A stretch of 64,000 bases of DNA from Mastigias papua (lineage: Eukaryota; Cnidaria; Scyphozoa; Rhizostomeae; Mastigiidae), in assembly GCA_964019165.1 (NCBI GenBank), contig OZ025278.1, forward strand, positions 5,654,517 through 5,718,516, read 5' to 3'. Shown piece by piece: positions 19,191 to 31,200 of this stretch (position 1 is its first letter; each line of letters opens with the position of its first letter). The notes under the pieces were generated by a model, which was not told the DNA's origin, ran no database searches, and saw only the letters and a list, made by a program, of their open reading frames with translations. The position numbers were made by a program, and so were the translations under genes.

Positions 19191-21745
19191 CAAGTACAAA
19201 GCAAAAGCTATTGTAAATCAACAAACAAGAATAGGAAATGTTTTAGGTGTGGAGGACAATATCCCCATAGTCAGAGAGGATGCCCTGCGAATGGAAAAGA
19301 ATGTTCAAAGTGCCATAAATCAAACCATTTTGCGAGAGTTTGTAAAACAAAAGTCAGGGATAGAAAGTATCCTTCCCGCACAAACATGGGTAAAGGAAAT
19401 CCTCGAGTTCATGTTGTACATGGAGATGAAGCAACAAGTGATGAGACAGAAATCGAATATATTTACTCAATGGATCAAAGAGAACAATCAAAAGCACAAC
19501 CACATGCGATGACAAATGTAAAGATCGAAGGTGTGAAAATACACGTGACTATCGACGCAGGAGCTTCAATTAACGTCATGGACCTAAAGACGTTCAATAT
19601 AATCATGCAAGAAAGTTATAAGAAACCAATTCTTGAACCTACCAAGATCCGTAGTTTTACGTACAATGCCCAAGAACCTTTAAAGGTTATGGGAAAATTC
19701 ACGACAGTGTTGGAAACGAAACACCGACTTTTACCTGCAACATTTTACGTCACACCAGGACAATTAGGGTGCCTTCTAAGTGGAGTGACAGCACAAGAGG
19801 GAGGACTTCTAAGTTTGCATCTTCATGCAATTACCGACGGGAATAGAAAGAACATTAGTGTTGACATTGAAAAATCCAATAAAGGAGGATTGCTACTGCA
19901 CAATGCCCATGGTGATACGAAACGTCAAGCCATTTTGGAAAGAAACAAAGCTGTATTTGATGCAGGAGGGAAACTGAATGACAGACAAATAAAGTTGCAT
20001 TTTGACGAAAGTATTCCAGGAGTTATACAACCGCCACGTAGAATGCTATATCATCTAAGAAAGAAGGTAACAGAAGAATTGCAGAAATTAGAAAAAGCTG
20101 GAATTATAGAAAAAGTCAAAGATGCGCCTACACAGTGGTCCTCGCCCATTGTCATTACACCAAAGAAGGATAGTAATGATATCAGAATATGTGTTCACAT
20201 GCGAATGCCAAATACTGCAATACAAAGAGAAAGACACATAATGCCTACAGTTAAAGATCTCACAATGGAATTGAATGGTGCTCAGTATTTTTCCAAACTG
20301 GACCTTCAACAAGCATACCACCAACTTGAATTGAAACCAAAGAGTCGCTGCATAACAACATTTAGCACTCATGATAGACTCTATCAATACACGAGGCTAA
20401 ATTATGGAACAAACTCAGCTTCTGAAATTTTTCAAACCACACTGCAACAAGTATTACATGATTTGAAAGGTGTTAAAAACATGGCAGACGACATCATTGT
20501 TTATGGATCAACCCGTGAAAAACATGATGTAGCGTTAGAGAACTGTCTAAATCGTCTTCAAGAGAAGAACTTAAAGTTAAATTTAAAGAAATGCCGTTTC
20601 CTAAAGGAAAACCTTGAATTTTATGGCCTGATGTTTTCCAAGAAAGGCATAACACCGGATCCTAAGAAAGTCGAAGATTTTGTTAAAGCTGCACCGTCCC
20701 AATCTGCATCTGAAGTCAGAAGTCTACTAGGCATGGCAACATACAGTTCGCAATTTATTCCAAACTTTGCTTCAATAACAGCACCACTAAGAGAGCTCAC
20801 GAAAAAACATGCAAAATTTGAATGGACTGAAAAACAACAGCAGGCATTTGTTCAACTAAAGGAATGTCTAACTCGAGCTCCAGTTATGGCATATTTTGAT
20901 ATTAGAAAAAAATTCATACTTACAGTTGATGCAAGCCCATACGGTCTCTCAGCTATCTTGTCTCAAATCGACAATGACACAAAGAAACCCAACATTATTG
21001 CCTATGCTAGCCGATCTCTCACAACTATTGAACAAAGATATTCTCAAACTGAGCGTGAAGCTTTAGCAATAGTGTGGGGAATGGAACATTTCCGTTTATA
21101 TCTATACGGTTGTGAATTTGATCTCATCACAGATCATAAGCCATTGGAGTTAATATATAAGAATCCAGAATCGAAACCACCTATGCGCATTGAGCGATGG
21201 TTATTAAGACTACAGGATTTTAACTTCAAAGTCATTTATCAAGCAGGCAAAGATAACATTGCTGATTATATGTCACGACACCCAGTTAAGGAAGCAAAAC
21301 GAGAGAACCTTGCTGAACAATATGTACATTTCATTTCTGAAAATGCAGTTCCCAAATCAATGACTTTACTAGAAATTCAAGAAGAATCACAACGAGATCC
21401 TACCATCCAATTCGTAATGAGAGCTATAGAGACCAATAATTGGCAAACTTCAAGTGCTGACGTAGATACAAAAGAGATTGCTCAATACTACAAAGTTCGA
21501 ACCCAACTTACTGCACGGCATGATGGAATTATTCTAAAGAACAGTAAAATTATCATTCCAAAAACATTGCGCGATAAAGCAATTAATCTTGCACACGTTG
21601 GTCATCAAGGCATCGCCAAGACCAAAGCTCTTCTGAGGGAAAAGATCTGGTTCCCAGGGATTGATAACAGTGTTAAGGAAATGGTAGATTCTTGTATAGC
21701 TTGTCAAGCCACTACACCAGAAAATGCACAAGAGCCATTACAGGT
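19190..21745 (+). mobile_element. Ty3/gypsy pol fragment without LTRs (gypsy-1)
   Basis: One open frame from zinc knuckles to the integrase zinc-binding domain. Order: CFRCGGQYPHSQRGC and CSKCHKSNHFARVC (about 19230-19350); aspartic protease TIDAGASINVMD (about 19550, an Asp-Ala-Gly variant of the usual DTG/DSG); RT about 20010-20660 (FSKLDLQQAYHQL, LNYGTNSASEIFQ, NMADDIIVYG); RNase H about 20900-21270 (TVDASPYGLSAIL, TEREALA, TDHKPLE); and the integrase HHCC (HVGHQG...CIACQ, about 21595-21710). The integrase core and both LTRs are absent; similarity ends after EPLQ at about 21740. Gag is replaced by the (CATA)n array. The two-knuckle CPANGKECSKC motif resembles the complete element at 55289-59648, suggesting the same clade (Mag/SURL-like, inference). 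Confidence 0.9.
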
Positions 21746-22099
21746 GTCAATAATGTCGTTGCTGCACTGCATACTGCATTTCTAGCCTGTGAATTTCGTT
21801 CCACCTATTATTGATTACATTTTAGCAGCAGCCAGCGTCAAATTTAATTCGATGTTAAATCTTCAGCAGAAGTCAGCTCTGGTTTTGACTGGGTAAATTT
21901 GAACTGATTACAGCTCCCACAAGAGCTACTGCTGCTGGGCATGAGCTACGATTGACGAGTACACCATTGATCTACAATATCGCTGTAATAGAAGTCTGGC
22001 TACCAATCCCGTTAGTAGTGTCGGCCAGAGGCGGACGCAGACTAGTGCTATTGTAGCTTGAGTACTAATCAGATTTCTTGATTTTCTTTAAGGCAGCTT
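21746..22099. other. No gene recognised
   Basis: About 350 bp downstream of the gypsy fragment. Short self-similar GCAGCAGCC/AGCAGAAGTC stretches are present, but no coding sequence or element end could be defined. Confidence 0.4.
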
Positions 22100-22375
22100 C
22101 AATTACTGCCATAGGTCTTGGAACACTTACATTACATTTTGACTCATAGAGCAAACTCCCCCTCTCTCCACTCAGAACAATGTTGAATTAGTCAGGGGTT
22201 ACTCGCAGCAGACAAGTCAGTTTGCTCTCAAACAGTACTCTAGCAACTACGCTTTTAACTCAACATTGTTTCAAGGGGAGAAGGGATCAGTGGCTGTCAA
22301 ATTTGACCGGAAATTTACTATTGTCAAATAAACTTCATTATTCAATAGGAGTTTCAAGGACTTTTGGCAGTGATT
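22100..22375. mobile_element. MITE copy, diverged member of the CAAT...GTCC family
   Basis: Terminal inverted repeats: the left end is CAATTACTGCCATAGGTC; the right end, reverse-complemented, is CAATCACTGCCAAAAGTCC, followed by TTG(G/A)AACWC on both sides. A possible 3-bp duplication (CTT) flanks both ends. Internal pieces (ccccctctctcc near GAACAATGTTG; AACATTGTTTCAAGGGGA) match the inner inverted motif of the MITEs at 1959, 61099 and 63809, so it is a relative of those. No coding capacity. Confidence 0.6.
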
Positions 22376-24859
22376 GCTTCCTAGCCTATTAGGTGATACA
22401 ATACTATTGGAAGAACCCTTGTGACGGTAAAGTCGTTGCTGCGTAATTCTTCTTTTTGACTGGTCGTCCACCAACACAATTTTGCAAGCACAAATCTCCA
22501 CTGGAGTAATGAAGCTAATAAATGAGTATCATGTGATAACGGTTGCCAATAGCGATTCAGCAAAATTGATTATGTTAACATAAATCATCATGCTGACATA
22601 AATTAACATGTTTGTAACAATATTGTCACGATACAGCTTTTTCTGCTCATTCACTTTCATTGTTAATACGTCATAACATTCTTGCTCATAACAATGAATC
22701 ATATTTCCCCGTAGATTGAGTTTAGTATCTCTTTCAAGTTCATTCACGCAATTACCTCTCTTTCACTCAATATAAATCTAATTTTAGGCTTTGACTGTAT
22801 TCTGACTAATGATCTAATGACATATACTCTATTATCGTCAATACTTGCACTTGCCCTGGTTACTACATTGCAAGATAAGGTCAGTGACAAAAAATCCACC
22901 TAGTATGTAGCTTTTAAGTATGTTGTAGGCCCCTCCCTCTTGCATGCGTACTTTTATTGATCAAACCCCCTACTTTTAACGGAAGAGTTTAAAACACCCA
23001 AGCAATAATTCTATAGGGGTAAATTTTCTTAAGCATCCAAGAAAGAGTAACATAATGATAACAATTACTCTCCTGTCCGGAATAGACGTCCCTCCGACAA
23101 TTTGTTTTTTCAAAACAAGCATGCCAGTACATTCTTATTGCAGCGCTCCACTTATTAATTTGAGCAAGGAGGATATTTTGCCAACCACACTTAGAATTGT
23201 CCAGCGAAAGCATCTCGTGGTCACTGTTTGTTGTTTTAACAAAATGTTTGCATGAAAAGAGTATTTGCTGCCCGAGATACTGAAAACGCAGCTGAAAGTC
23301 GCACTGATGATGATGAAGTAATGAACGAAGACGTTGTATACCATGTTTAGTATGTCACAAAATATGTAAGAAAAGTAATAAGGAAATTTTCAAAACCGAG
23401 GGATTTGTTATCCAATAAACATGTTGGCCTTCTCTCAACTCCCACCTATGATAGCCACCACATAGACATTCATCGTGGACATTTTCTAACCACGGCTTAT
23501 TGCAATCCCCCACTTACTAACTTTTGGAAGTCTTTTAACCCGCCCCCAATTATTGGCAACCCGTTCTATTCTGGAGAGGAGAGTAATATTTTTAAGTCTT
23601 CATACACAAGAAAAAGTAAACTAGAAGTAATTTCGACTAAAAACTTGATAAATGCATGAAAGAAATCGGATCGTTTTTTATTTTGTGTACGCACTCTGAC
23701 GTGTTAGCCTCCTCTCCCTTGTACACAAATATACGCTATTACTTAACCCCCTCCCCCCTTTGTGCGTACTAACTACATAAATCACCTCATCTAGACATGA
23801 TATCAAAGTAAGCAGATACGGAGATTAGGAAAATTTATGTTAACATCAGGAAAAGACACGAAAGATTTAAGGTGGGGGCGACAAAGCATAATAAAGGAAT
23901 ATGCTAGTCTGATAGGCTAGAAAGGCATACCAAGTAGTATAGAGGCTGAATACTTGCTACACACTGTTTTGTGATTTTACCCTATTAAGTTTGTTCAAAT
24001 AAAGTAAATGTTGTTATCTTTTAAAACTCAGATACAACTCAGATACTTGTGCTAGCAATATGTCTTCACAATGCTTTCGATAAAACATGGAAGTAAATTC
24101 TCTTATTTTTTGTAAGTTCGAAACTTGGCTCTGATTCATAATGATCCTTCTTCTCAAAAGTCTTCCTAGGGCTTCTCCTTTGATCTAAATTGAAGTCTTT
24201 AGAAATCCGAAAGTTCCTCCTATTTCAAACCGTTCAGAGCTGGTAATCATGGCCATATACTGGGACGGACCCAGGTGGTTATATCCCAAGCTGGAAAATA
24301 CTTTATTTCGCACAGGAGGACCCACCATTGTTAGTTCCCCACGCGACCGACAATGGCTTTAAATTTATCTTTTAGAATAGCTATAAAAGAATCTTCTAAA
24401 AACTAAACTTTGACAAAACAGTATAATGCTTAGGCACAGATCCAGGACAACATCTACATTGAAAGTGACAATACAAGGGACAAAATGAAACTCCCTGAAT
24501 TGCCATAGTTTGCTTAGTACTTGGTGCGTATGCATCTCTAGAAGAAGTTCTGCTAATAGCTGCTATACTTTTGAGTACGTAGAGGGGCAGATCCAGAGTG
24601 TCGCACAGATCGCACATGCGACAGTCAGAATTTGAAATTTATGTTTTAGGCCTGTATATCAGCTTTATCCTGACTCCTATCAGTAATAGTAACTAGTAAG
24701 CTTATTGATTTTGTTGATTTCTAAATTATGCAACTCCAGATATTATTTTGAGAGCAAATTACCAAGATAATTCATTACTCAGAACCATTTTCCCTCCCCC
24801 TGTCACTCATTAGTGAGCCCTGTGCTGTGAGCACTGAAAATCCACGATGAAAAGCTAAA
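22376..24859. other. No gene recognised
   Basis: About 2.5 kb of AT-rich sequence with ORFs of at most 84 codons that match nothing I know. No inverted-repeat termini or LINE homology were found. Scattered runs such as CCCCTCCCTCTT occur at 22925 and 23705-23760. Confidence 0.4.
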
Positions 24860-24913
24860 GTTTGGCGAAAGTTGTCCCGCAGTAACAGGCCTTTGCACAG
24901 GAGAAATTACATT
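24860..24913. repeat. 54-bp direct repeat, left copy, flanking LINE-E
   Basis: Starts GTTTGGCGAAAGTTGTCCC and ends AGGAGAAATTACATT, directly against the LINE tail. The right copy at 28242-28295 differs at about six positions. It is either a long target-site duplication or part of a pre-existing tandem repeat. Confidence 0.7.
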
Positions 24914-25012
24914 AATAATAATAATAATAATAATAACTAATTTATTTACAGTTGGTAAAAAACGTAGTTCAAAAATAAACTAATATACACCAACTATTTA
25001 ATTACAATATTT

Positions 25013-27871
25013 TTATTTACAAATAATACAGGTACAATTTTCTCCCTTCCAGTTTTTGATCATTGTTTTAAATCCTTTACTATTTTGAGCCGATTTTATG
25101 CTGTCTGAAAGAGTGTTCCAAAGTATACTACCTCTAAACGATAGGGAGCTTTGTCCATACGAGGATGTTTTTACTTTTGGTATCTGGAGGAGATTTTTTA
25201 TTCTCAGATCATAGATTATTTCTTTAGTTGTAAAGAACTCTGTCAAGACAGCAGGGCCAATATGATTGGTACATTCATATATTTCAATCATCAGCTTTTG
25301 TAGGTTACTACAATGGACCATTACTTCTTCCGATTTTTCTAGTAGATCATCAAATGTAGCTGTATAGTCATTTTGGAGGACTCTCAAGGCGCGCTTGTGC
25401 AACTGATTTATTCTATTATTTGCTGTTTTACCACAAAACATCCATATCAGTGGACAATAGTTGAAACTTGACCTTATAAAAGTCTTGTACAGTACATATG
25501 CTTTGTGTTTTTGCAGATACCCAGCTATTCGAGAGAACGCCTTTACCTTTTGGTTTGCCGTTTTACAAATAGCTTCCACATGATTCTGAAATTGCAACTT
25601 TGAGTCAATGGTTATTCCAAGAAGTTTAACCTCCTCAGTTGTCCTTATAGATATACCATTTATTTCCAGACTCAATTTTTGACCTTTTTCAAGGCCCATA
25701 AAGATCACCTGAAATTTGTCTGGGTTTGCTGCCATTTGGTTGTTTTTAAACCATTGTAAGGCATTATTTATATCTCCTTTGAGCAGTCTTAAAATGGTTT
25801 CTATATTATCATCAAATGCGTAGATAGTATTATCATCAGCGAAGTTGCAAACCTCTGAGTCTTCGATGACGTAAATGAAATCGTTAATAAATAAATTGAA
25901 TAGCAAAGGCCCTAGGACTGAGCCCTGTGGGACACCAGATTTTACTTGTTGCCAGCTACTATAAGTTCCATTTACTTTAACCCTTTGTAGTCTATTTGTG
26001 AGGTAGCTATTCATTAAATTCAAACTGTCCAAAGCGAAGCCATATGCTTCAAGCTTAGCTAGCAGTAAATCATGGGGAATGCAGTCATAGGCTTTTGACA
26101 GATCCATAAGTACCATCCCAACCTTGCCTGACCTGTCCAGTACCTTGCGACATTGCTCAATAACTCTAAATAGAGCATCTTGGGAGCTGTAGCCTTCTCT
26201 GAATCCACATAGAAGTTTGGACAATTTTGGATTAATAAATGACGTGATCTGCTTCGACATCAACCTTTCAAAAACCTTGGAAATTGCAGATAAAATACTT
26301 ATTGGTCGAAAATTCTTCTTTGCTGTTGTTTCTCCTGTCTTAAAGACAGGCGACAGATCAGCTTTTTTAAGGCTTTCTGGAAACAAACAGCTTTCAATCA
26401 TAGAGTTTGCAATTTTGGTTACTTCACCAAAACATAAAGCAGATAATTTTTTCAAAATTGTTGTTGGAATGTTGCCGCTAACAGACTTTGAACATTCTAA
26501 TCGATTGATTTCATCCCATACCTCTTTTGTATCAAATTTGCCAAAGCTGAATTGATGATTAGGTTTAATTAATTGTTTTATTTTGACAATACTCGGATGT
26601 GTCTTATACCGTTCAATAGCTGCTAGCACTGATTTGTCATCGATAATAGGCCTCTCAATATCTAATGTGTCTGTTATATTTGTGAAGTAGGTATTAAAAC
26701 ATTCACTAATATCCTTATCATCTGTCAACAGTGATCCATCTTCTATTAATGTTATTTTATTTGACCCATTATGACAATTGTTTGACAGCAGAGGCTTAAC
26801 AGTTTTCCAAAACACTTTGTTTTTTCCAACTTCATTGGGATCTAGATTCTCATAATATGTCCTTTTTGCTTCTTTATTTAATCGAACTACTATATTCCTT
26901 TGTTTTTTATATTCTGCAATATCCTTAGGATGTTTTGTTTTATTTGCGACCCTTTTTAATCTTGAACGGTTCATTATTGCCCTTCTCAACTTTTTGTTCA
27001 TGTGGGGTTTATTATTTCCTCGAATAACGATTGTTTTTAAAGGTGCATGTTTATCAAGTGTTGAGATAAAACTTTGCTCAAAATCGTTGTAGTCATTCGA
27101 GGGGTGAGCTCTAAATCTTTCTGTCAGATCATTATGGAACTTGCTTTCTGAGAAATTTCTATAACATCGATATTTGATTTTCTTTGGGGGCAATTTAACA
27201 CTGGTTGTTTTGAGTATAGTATACACAAGGTGATGGAAATCACTGAAACCTGTTTCAAAAGTCTGGCTAGAAAAGCAACTGTGCTGTTTATTTGTGAGGA
27301 TTAGATCTATACATCTTCCTCTATCAGATTTGAAACATGTGGGTGTTTTAATAAGGCTATTCAAGTTGTGATCTCCCATCAATGAGCGTAGTACTGGGTC
27401 TTCTATTTCCATGTTGAAGTCTCCAATTATCATATGATTTTCGTATGAATTGGAGTAGAAATCAATCACTCTTTCTAGCTCCTCCTTAACAATTGCAAAA
27501 TTCTGACTTGGAGGCCTGTAAATTGGTATTAACAGCCACTTCTTATTTCTAAGATTTAATTCTATAGGTATTATTTGTACATCGGTACGTAACGATATGC
27601 CACAGAGGCGTTTGGTAATAATATGTTCTTTCACAAACACCAGTAGACCCCCAGACACAGCCGAGATATCAAGGCGAAAAGGTGCTTTGTAACCCGGTAT
27701 CCTGAACATTGCATCAGGGAAGGAGTCGTCCAATTTGGTTTCAGCAATAATCAGTATATCTATATAGTCACCAATTAGTGCTGTGAAATTTTCAAATTTT
27801 TTCCTAACTGAGTTGATGTTAATATACGAAACAATAGTTTTCTGGGGGTGCTTATTTCTCAGTCGTTTCAA
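25013..27871 (-). CDS. LINE-E ORF2: endonuclease-reverse transcriptase, 952 aa, intact
   Basis: A full-length ORF2 without stops. Residues 1-215: apurinic-type endonuclease with SYININSVRKKF (Asn near 18), IIAETKLDD (Glu44), IPIYRPPSQ, MIIGDFNME (Asp151, Asn153) and SDFHHLVY (Asp211, His213/214). Residues 216-510: linker. Residues 510-760: RT with motif A VLMDLSKAYD (Asp590), motif B GVPQGSVLGPLLFN (about 646-659) and motif C FADDNT (677-680). The RT thumb follows (KLLGITIDSKLQFQNHV), then a C-terminal YDLRIKNLLQIPK...ILWNTL region and a terminal ENCTCIICK Cys cluster. All catalytic residues expected for endonuclease and RT are present, so the protein could in principle act in trans. Start chosen as the first Met; the frame is open slightly upstream. 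Confidence 0.93.
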   Translation of the reverse strand: MKRLRNKHPQKTIVSYININSVRKKFENFTALIGDYIDILIIAETKLDDSFPDAMFRIPGYKAPFRLDISAVSGGLLVFVKEHIITKRLCGISLRTDVQIIPIELNLRNKKWLLIPIYRPPSQNFAIVKEELERVIDFYSNSYENHMIIGDFNMEIEDPVLRSLMGDHNLNSLIKTPTCFKSDRGRCIDLILTNKQHSCFSSQTFETGFSDFHHLVYTILKTTSVKLPPKKIKYRCYRNFSESKFHNDLTERFRAHPSNDYNDFEQSFISTLDKHAPLKTIVIRGNNKPHMNKKLRRAIMNRSRLKRVANKTKHPKDIAEYKKQRNIVVRLNKEAKRTYYENLDPNEVGKNKVFWKTVKPLLSNNCHNGSNKITLIEDGSLLTDDKDISECFNTYFTNITDTLDIERPIIDDKSVLAAIERYKTHPSIVKIKQLIKPNHQFSFGKFDTKEVWDEINRLECSKSVSGNIPTTILKKLSALCFGEVTKIANSMIESCLFPESLKKADLSPVFKTGETTAKKNFRPISILSAISKVFERLMSKQITSFINPKLSKLLCGFREGYSSQDALFRVIEQCRKVLDRSGKVGMVLMDLSKAYDCIPHDLLLAKLEAYGFALDSLNLMNSYLTNRLQRVKVNGTYSSWQQVKSGVPQGSVLGPLLFNLFINDFIYVIEDSEVCNFADDNTIYAFDDNIETILRLLKGDINNALQWFKNNQMAANPDKFQVIFMGLEKGQKLSLEINGISIRTTEEVKLLGITIDSKLQFQNHVEAICKTANQKVKAFSRIAGYLQKHKAYVLYKTFIRSSFNYCPLIWMFCGKTANNRINQLHKRALRVLQNDYTATFDDLLEKSEEVMVHCSNLQKLMIEIYECTNHIGPAVLTEFFTTKEIIYDLRIKNLLQIPKVKTSSYGQSSLSFRGSILWNTLSDSIKSAQNSKGFKTMIKNWKGENCTCIICK

Positions 27872-28003
27872 TGATGAGACCCAGTCATTTTCATCAAGGT
27901 TTTTATAAGCATCTATGGTCCCTGGTGGTTGTAAAATGCGTGTGCTGTTAATACCAATGTAAGAAGCATTTTCAAGGTCTTTACTGTCCGGGAGATTACA
28001 ATA

Positions 28004-28219
28004 TCAATGCTCAATATAATTAATAAAATTTCTGGCTAATTGCGAGTTACCTTTGCGATTTAAATGAAGTCTACCACTACCAAGCCCGTATGTATCAATA
28101 TTTTCGTTGTCAATACGATCTATTCCTTCCTTTTTACAGAATGTCTTCATTTTCTGCCTCAGATCCCTTACTTTCTTTTCCAGTCCTGGTTTATCCATTC
28201 TTATCGTAGGCATAGACAT
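28004..28219 (-). pseudogene. LINE-E ORF1 C-terminal remnant (esterase end)
   Basis: A 71-codon open stretch whose end, GLGSGRLHLNRKGNSQLARN, matches block V of SGNH esterases (the catalytic-His motif 'D..HL...G'). It lies directly upstream of ORF2, as in LINE-A. The rest of ORF1, including the Ser nucleophile, is missing because the element is 5'-truncated. Confidence 0.65.
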
Positions 28220-28241
28220 TGTGTTCTGACATTGTGCGACA

Positions 28242-28295
28242 GTTTGGCGAAAGCTGTCCCGCAGTAACAGACGTGTGCACAGGAGAAGTTACATT
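28242..28295. repeat. 54-bp direct repeat, right copy, flanking LINE-E
   Basis: Partner of 24860-24913. Here it is embedded in a local tandem pattern: TTCTGACATTGTGCGACAGTT occurs both just before (about 28223) and just after (about 28298) this copy. Confidence 0.7.
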
Positions 28296-31200
28296 GTTTT
28301 CTGACATTGTGCGACAGTTGTGCGAAAGTTGTGCGAAAGTTGCTTTGGATTAGTTTTAGCCCTCGCTCCGCAGCACGAAATTCAACGGCAACAACAATAC
28401 TTCTCTGTTCCGCGAGCAAAGTCAGTGATCTACGATATTTCGAAAGAACTTAGTTTTTATTTCTGACAGTGGAAATGTGCTCAAACGATTAGAGACCTTG
28501 GCATGAGATTTCTCCAATTTGGAGCTATTGGTAATGGAGGAAAAATGTCTTTGGGTGATATTAAACCCCTCTCTTGCGACGAGCGCCTAGGCCTTGTGAA
28601 CTATAGTCTGCAAATTTATTGCTACCCAAAGTCATAAGATCACAGATGACTGTTCGGGCCAAGTAAGCAGTTTATTCAGCCAAGTATAGTTATAAATTAG
28701 AGTTAAGACTATTTACAGACATTGCTACTGGCTTACCCCAAGGGAAAGAATACGATGACACAGAGCGGGATGTAGAGATCATAGCAACTGTTAGACCATA
28801 ACATGGTGGGGAAGGGCTTTTCTTGGGCTACATGGCAAGACTACAATATTCATCTTCCAAGACACTTTTATTGTTTTACAAGCCTTCTTTATCAGTTGAA
28901 ACAAGACATTCCTTCTGTTGCTTTAGTTACTCTTTCGAATTTTGCCCCCAAAAGTAGATCAGTTCTTTCTGCAGAATTAAACTTGAATTTGTGGCTAGAA
29001 AAGTTATGAAAGGGCAAGAAAAACTATTATAGTCCGAACTACCAGTTCAACCAGAATGAAGGTAGCGAAACTTGTGAAATAAATTTTATCTTCAATTTGA
29101 ATTAAAATAAATTCAAGTATTTGTGTCCTCCTATCCTTAGTTAAAATAGTATTAGGTATTGCTCAGAATTACCAGGGAGTGGTTGATGTCACAGCCATCT
29201 GCATTGCATTTTAAGCCTCCTTGGTACTGGAAGAAGATGTGATATTCAGTAACAATGTTTCTCACTAGTGATTGAAATTGTTTGGTAGATTAGAACTGGT
29301 TGCAGTAGAAATGAATTAAGTTTATTTTTTCCATAATTTAATTCTGGTTTAGGGTTATATCTGGTGGATTCTGATTATATGGCATGCTCACTAGCAGTAA
29401 CTGGCAATGAAGATGCATACATTCTTCTCAGAACATTGACATCTGCAGAGCTTTATTTACATGTTAATTATTTTGCAGCAAATGCAAATATTTGAATACT
29501 TCTTTGCATCATTATCCCAGCAATTTACCATTGCATCTTTACCTTCATTATGGTAAATGAAGTTACTAGTCACTATCACTATCACTATTTTTGTTGTTTT
29601 GAATTGGTGGCAATGTCTAGTCAAATCAATTTTTTTATTACTTCTTAGTTTCCATTTATTATGGAACACACATAATTGCACATAAAATTGCATTATCATA
29701 TCATAGTTCATTGATCGGGAGTGCCTTTCCTACTTTCATACAATATCAATTCTCAATCTCCTTATTCCTGACTGCTGTTGAACTACTTGCTTTGGTAATT
29801 GTTGATGATGCAGAGTGAAGAGGAACCATAATATAGAATACTAGGAATGCAATTCCTGGCAATGCAGAGGTATGGCATGTCAGACTATTGGGAAAGATGC
29901 AAACAGAACCTGTATCCTATTGCTGATCATTCATGAAGTAATTGGGGAAAAGCCCTGACTGATTGATTGTTTATTTACTTTCATGGGCTCTCAATCATAG
30001 TTTGTATTGTTGAAAAGTCCAAAGTTTGAATAGAACCCTGACTCTAGAACCTCTACATAGGAGTGACTCTACTTATTCTATGGTCCCAAATTGTTATTGA
30101 TAGTGTTGAATGGATAAATCAAACACTTAGTAAAATCATGCATTGTCATGTATTCCATGTATCGGAAGGTAGTGTACAAATATCGTAAGGGCGTGGTCCC
30201 AATTGCCTCGCCCTGTGCGACAGTCACACTTCAAACTGGATCCGCCCCTGACGCATTTCTATGCAAGGTGTCCTGTACCGATGAAAAATGCTAAATGTTG
30301 ATATACCCTGATTGTAGACTTAGTGACAGTTTAAAATATATGGATTTACCGACCAAGTCTGAAGACAAGTGAATTTACTAATTAGACTCTAGAGGATGTA
30401 GATTTGCCGACATGTTCTCAAAGACAGGGTATTTAGCACTTCCCATGCACCCCCACACGCTACTCTCGTACCTTATAGGTTACTGACATAGGGCAGCAAA
30501 GATTCTTGTGTATTTTATTAGGGAAAGAGATAATTCTGGGGCCAAAATTTAAAACTAGAGAGGCAAATCCTAGTGATCGAGGGGGGCAACTGCTTCCCCA
30601 GCTCTAGTGCTAAAAAAGACCCTGCCAAAGCATTGCTGAAAATTGCACTCCTTGCAACTGCTAGACTATCAAGAAAGACATTGTAATACGGAATGTAATT
30701 CTTGGTAGTCAACATCGGACAGAACCTTAAGTTGGTTTGTACCTAACAGAACGGCACTACCTGTTTAGAAGCGACATTATCCTTGCCAACAAAGGCTGGT
30801 GGCTACATTGCTTGATATGTCACTTTTCAAATAAAGAAGCCAGCAAAATTTAGCCTCAAAGATTAAGCCGGTACACACAATGATTGCCGAAAAAGCAATG
30901 CTTCCCTAGGATCAGTATTAGAATTGCCATATAAACTACACTTTGAATATTCCCAACTCTGAGAAATTTTGAGACAAGGACTAAGGAATATCACGATATG
31001 CTTCAGTGTAAAGCAATATCTGGAATCCATCTGATTATTCATTCAATTATGCTACCGAATCTTGCGTCGAGCAAGAGCTTAGAGATTTTCAGGACTAGCG
31101 GCGTAGAGTCAGGGTATTCAAGGTATTCAGAGAATACCCTACAACTTTAGTGATATGAAATGCTGCAGTGGTAACTGGCCATTCTTCTTCGTTGATGGTT

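Larger units (their letters stand above)
24914..28241 (-). mobile_element. CR1-like LINE with intact ORF2 (LINE-E)
   Basis: A minus-strand LINE bounded by 54-bp direct repeats. The 3' end carries a (TAA)n tail (24911-24936 on +). ORF2 (27871-25013) is intact. Upstream on the minus strand, 28219-28004 encodes only the last ~70 residues of an esterase-type ORF1, so the copy is 5'-truncated inside ORF1. It is the least damaged element in the window. Confidence 0.85.

Noticed and set aside
19027..19512. 161-codon plus-strand ORF over the CATA array in another frame than gypsy-1
   Set aside because: Overlaps the clearly coding gypsy frame; its openness comes from the stop-free CATA repeat.
23405..23659. 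84-codon plus-strand ORF
   Set aside because: No homology, codon pattern or context; the length is expected by chance in this composition.
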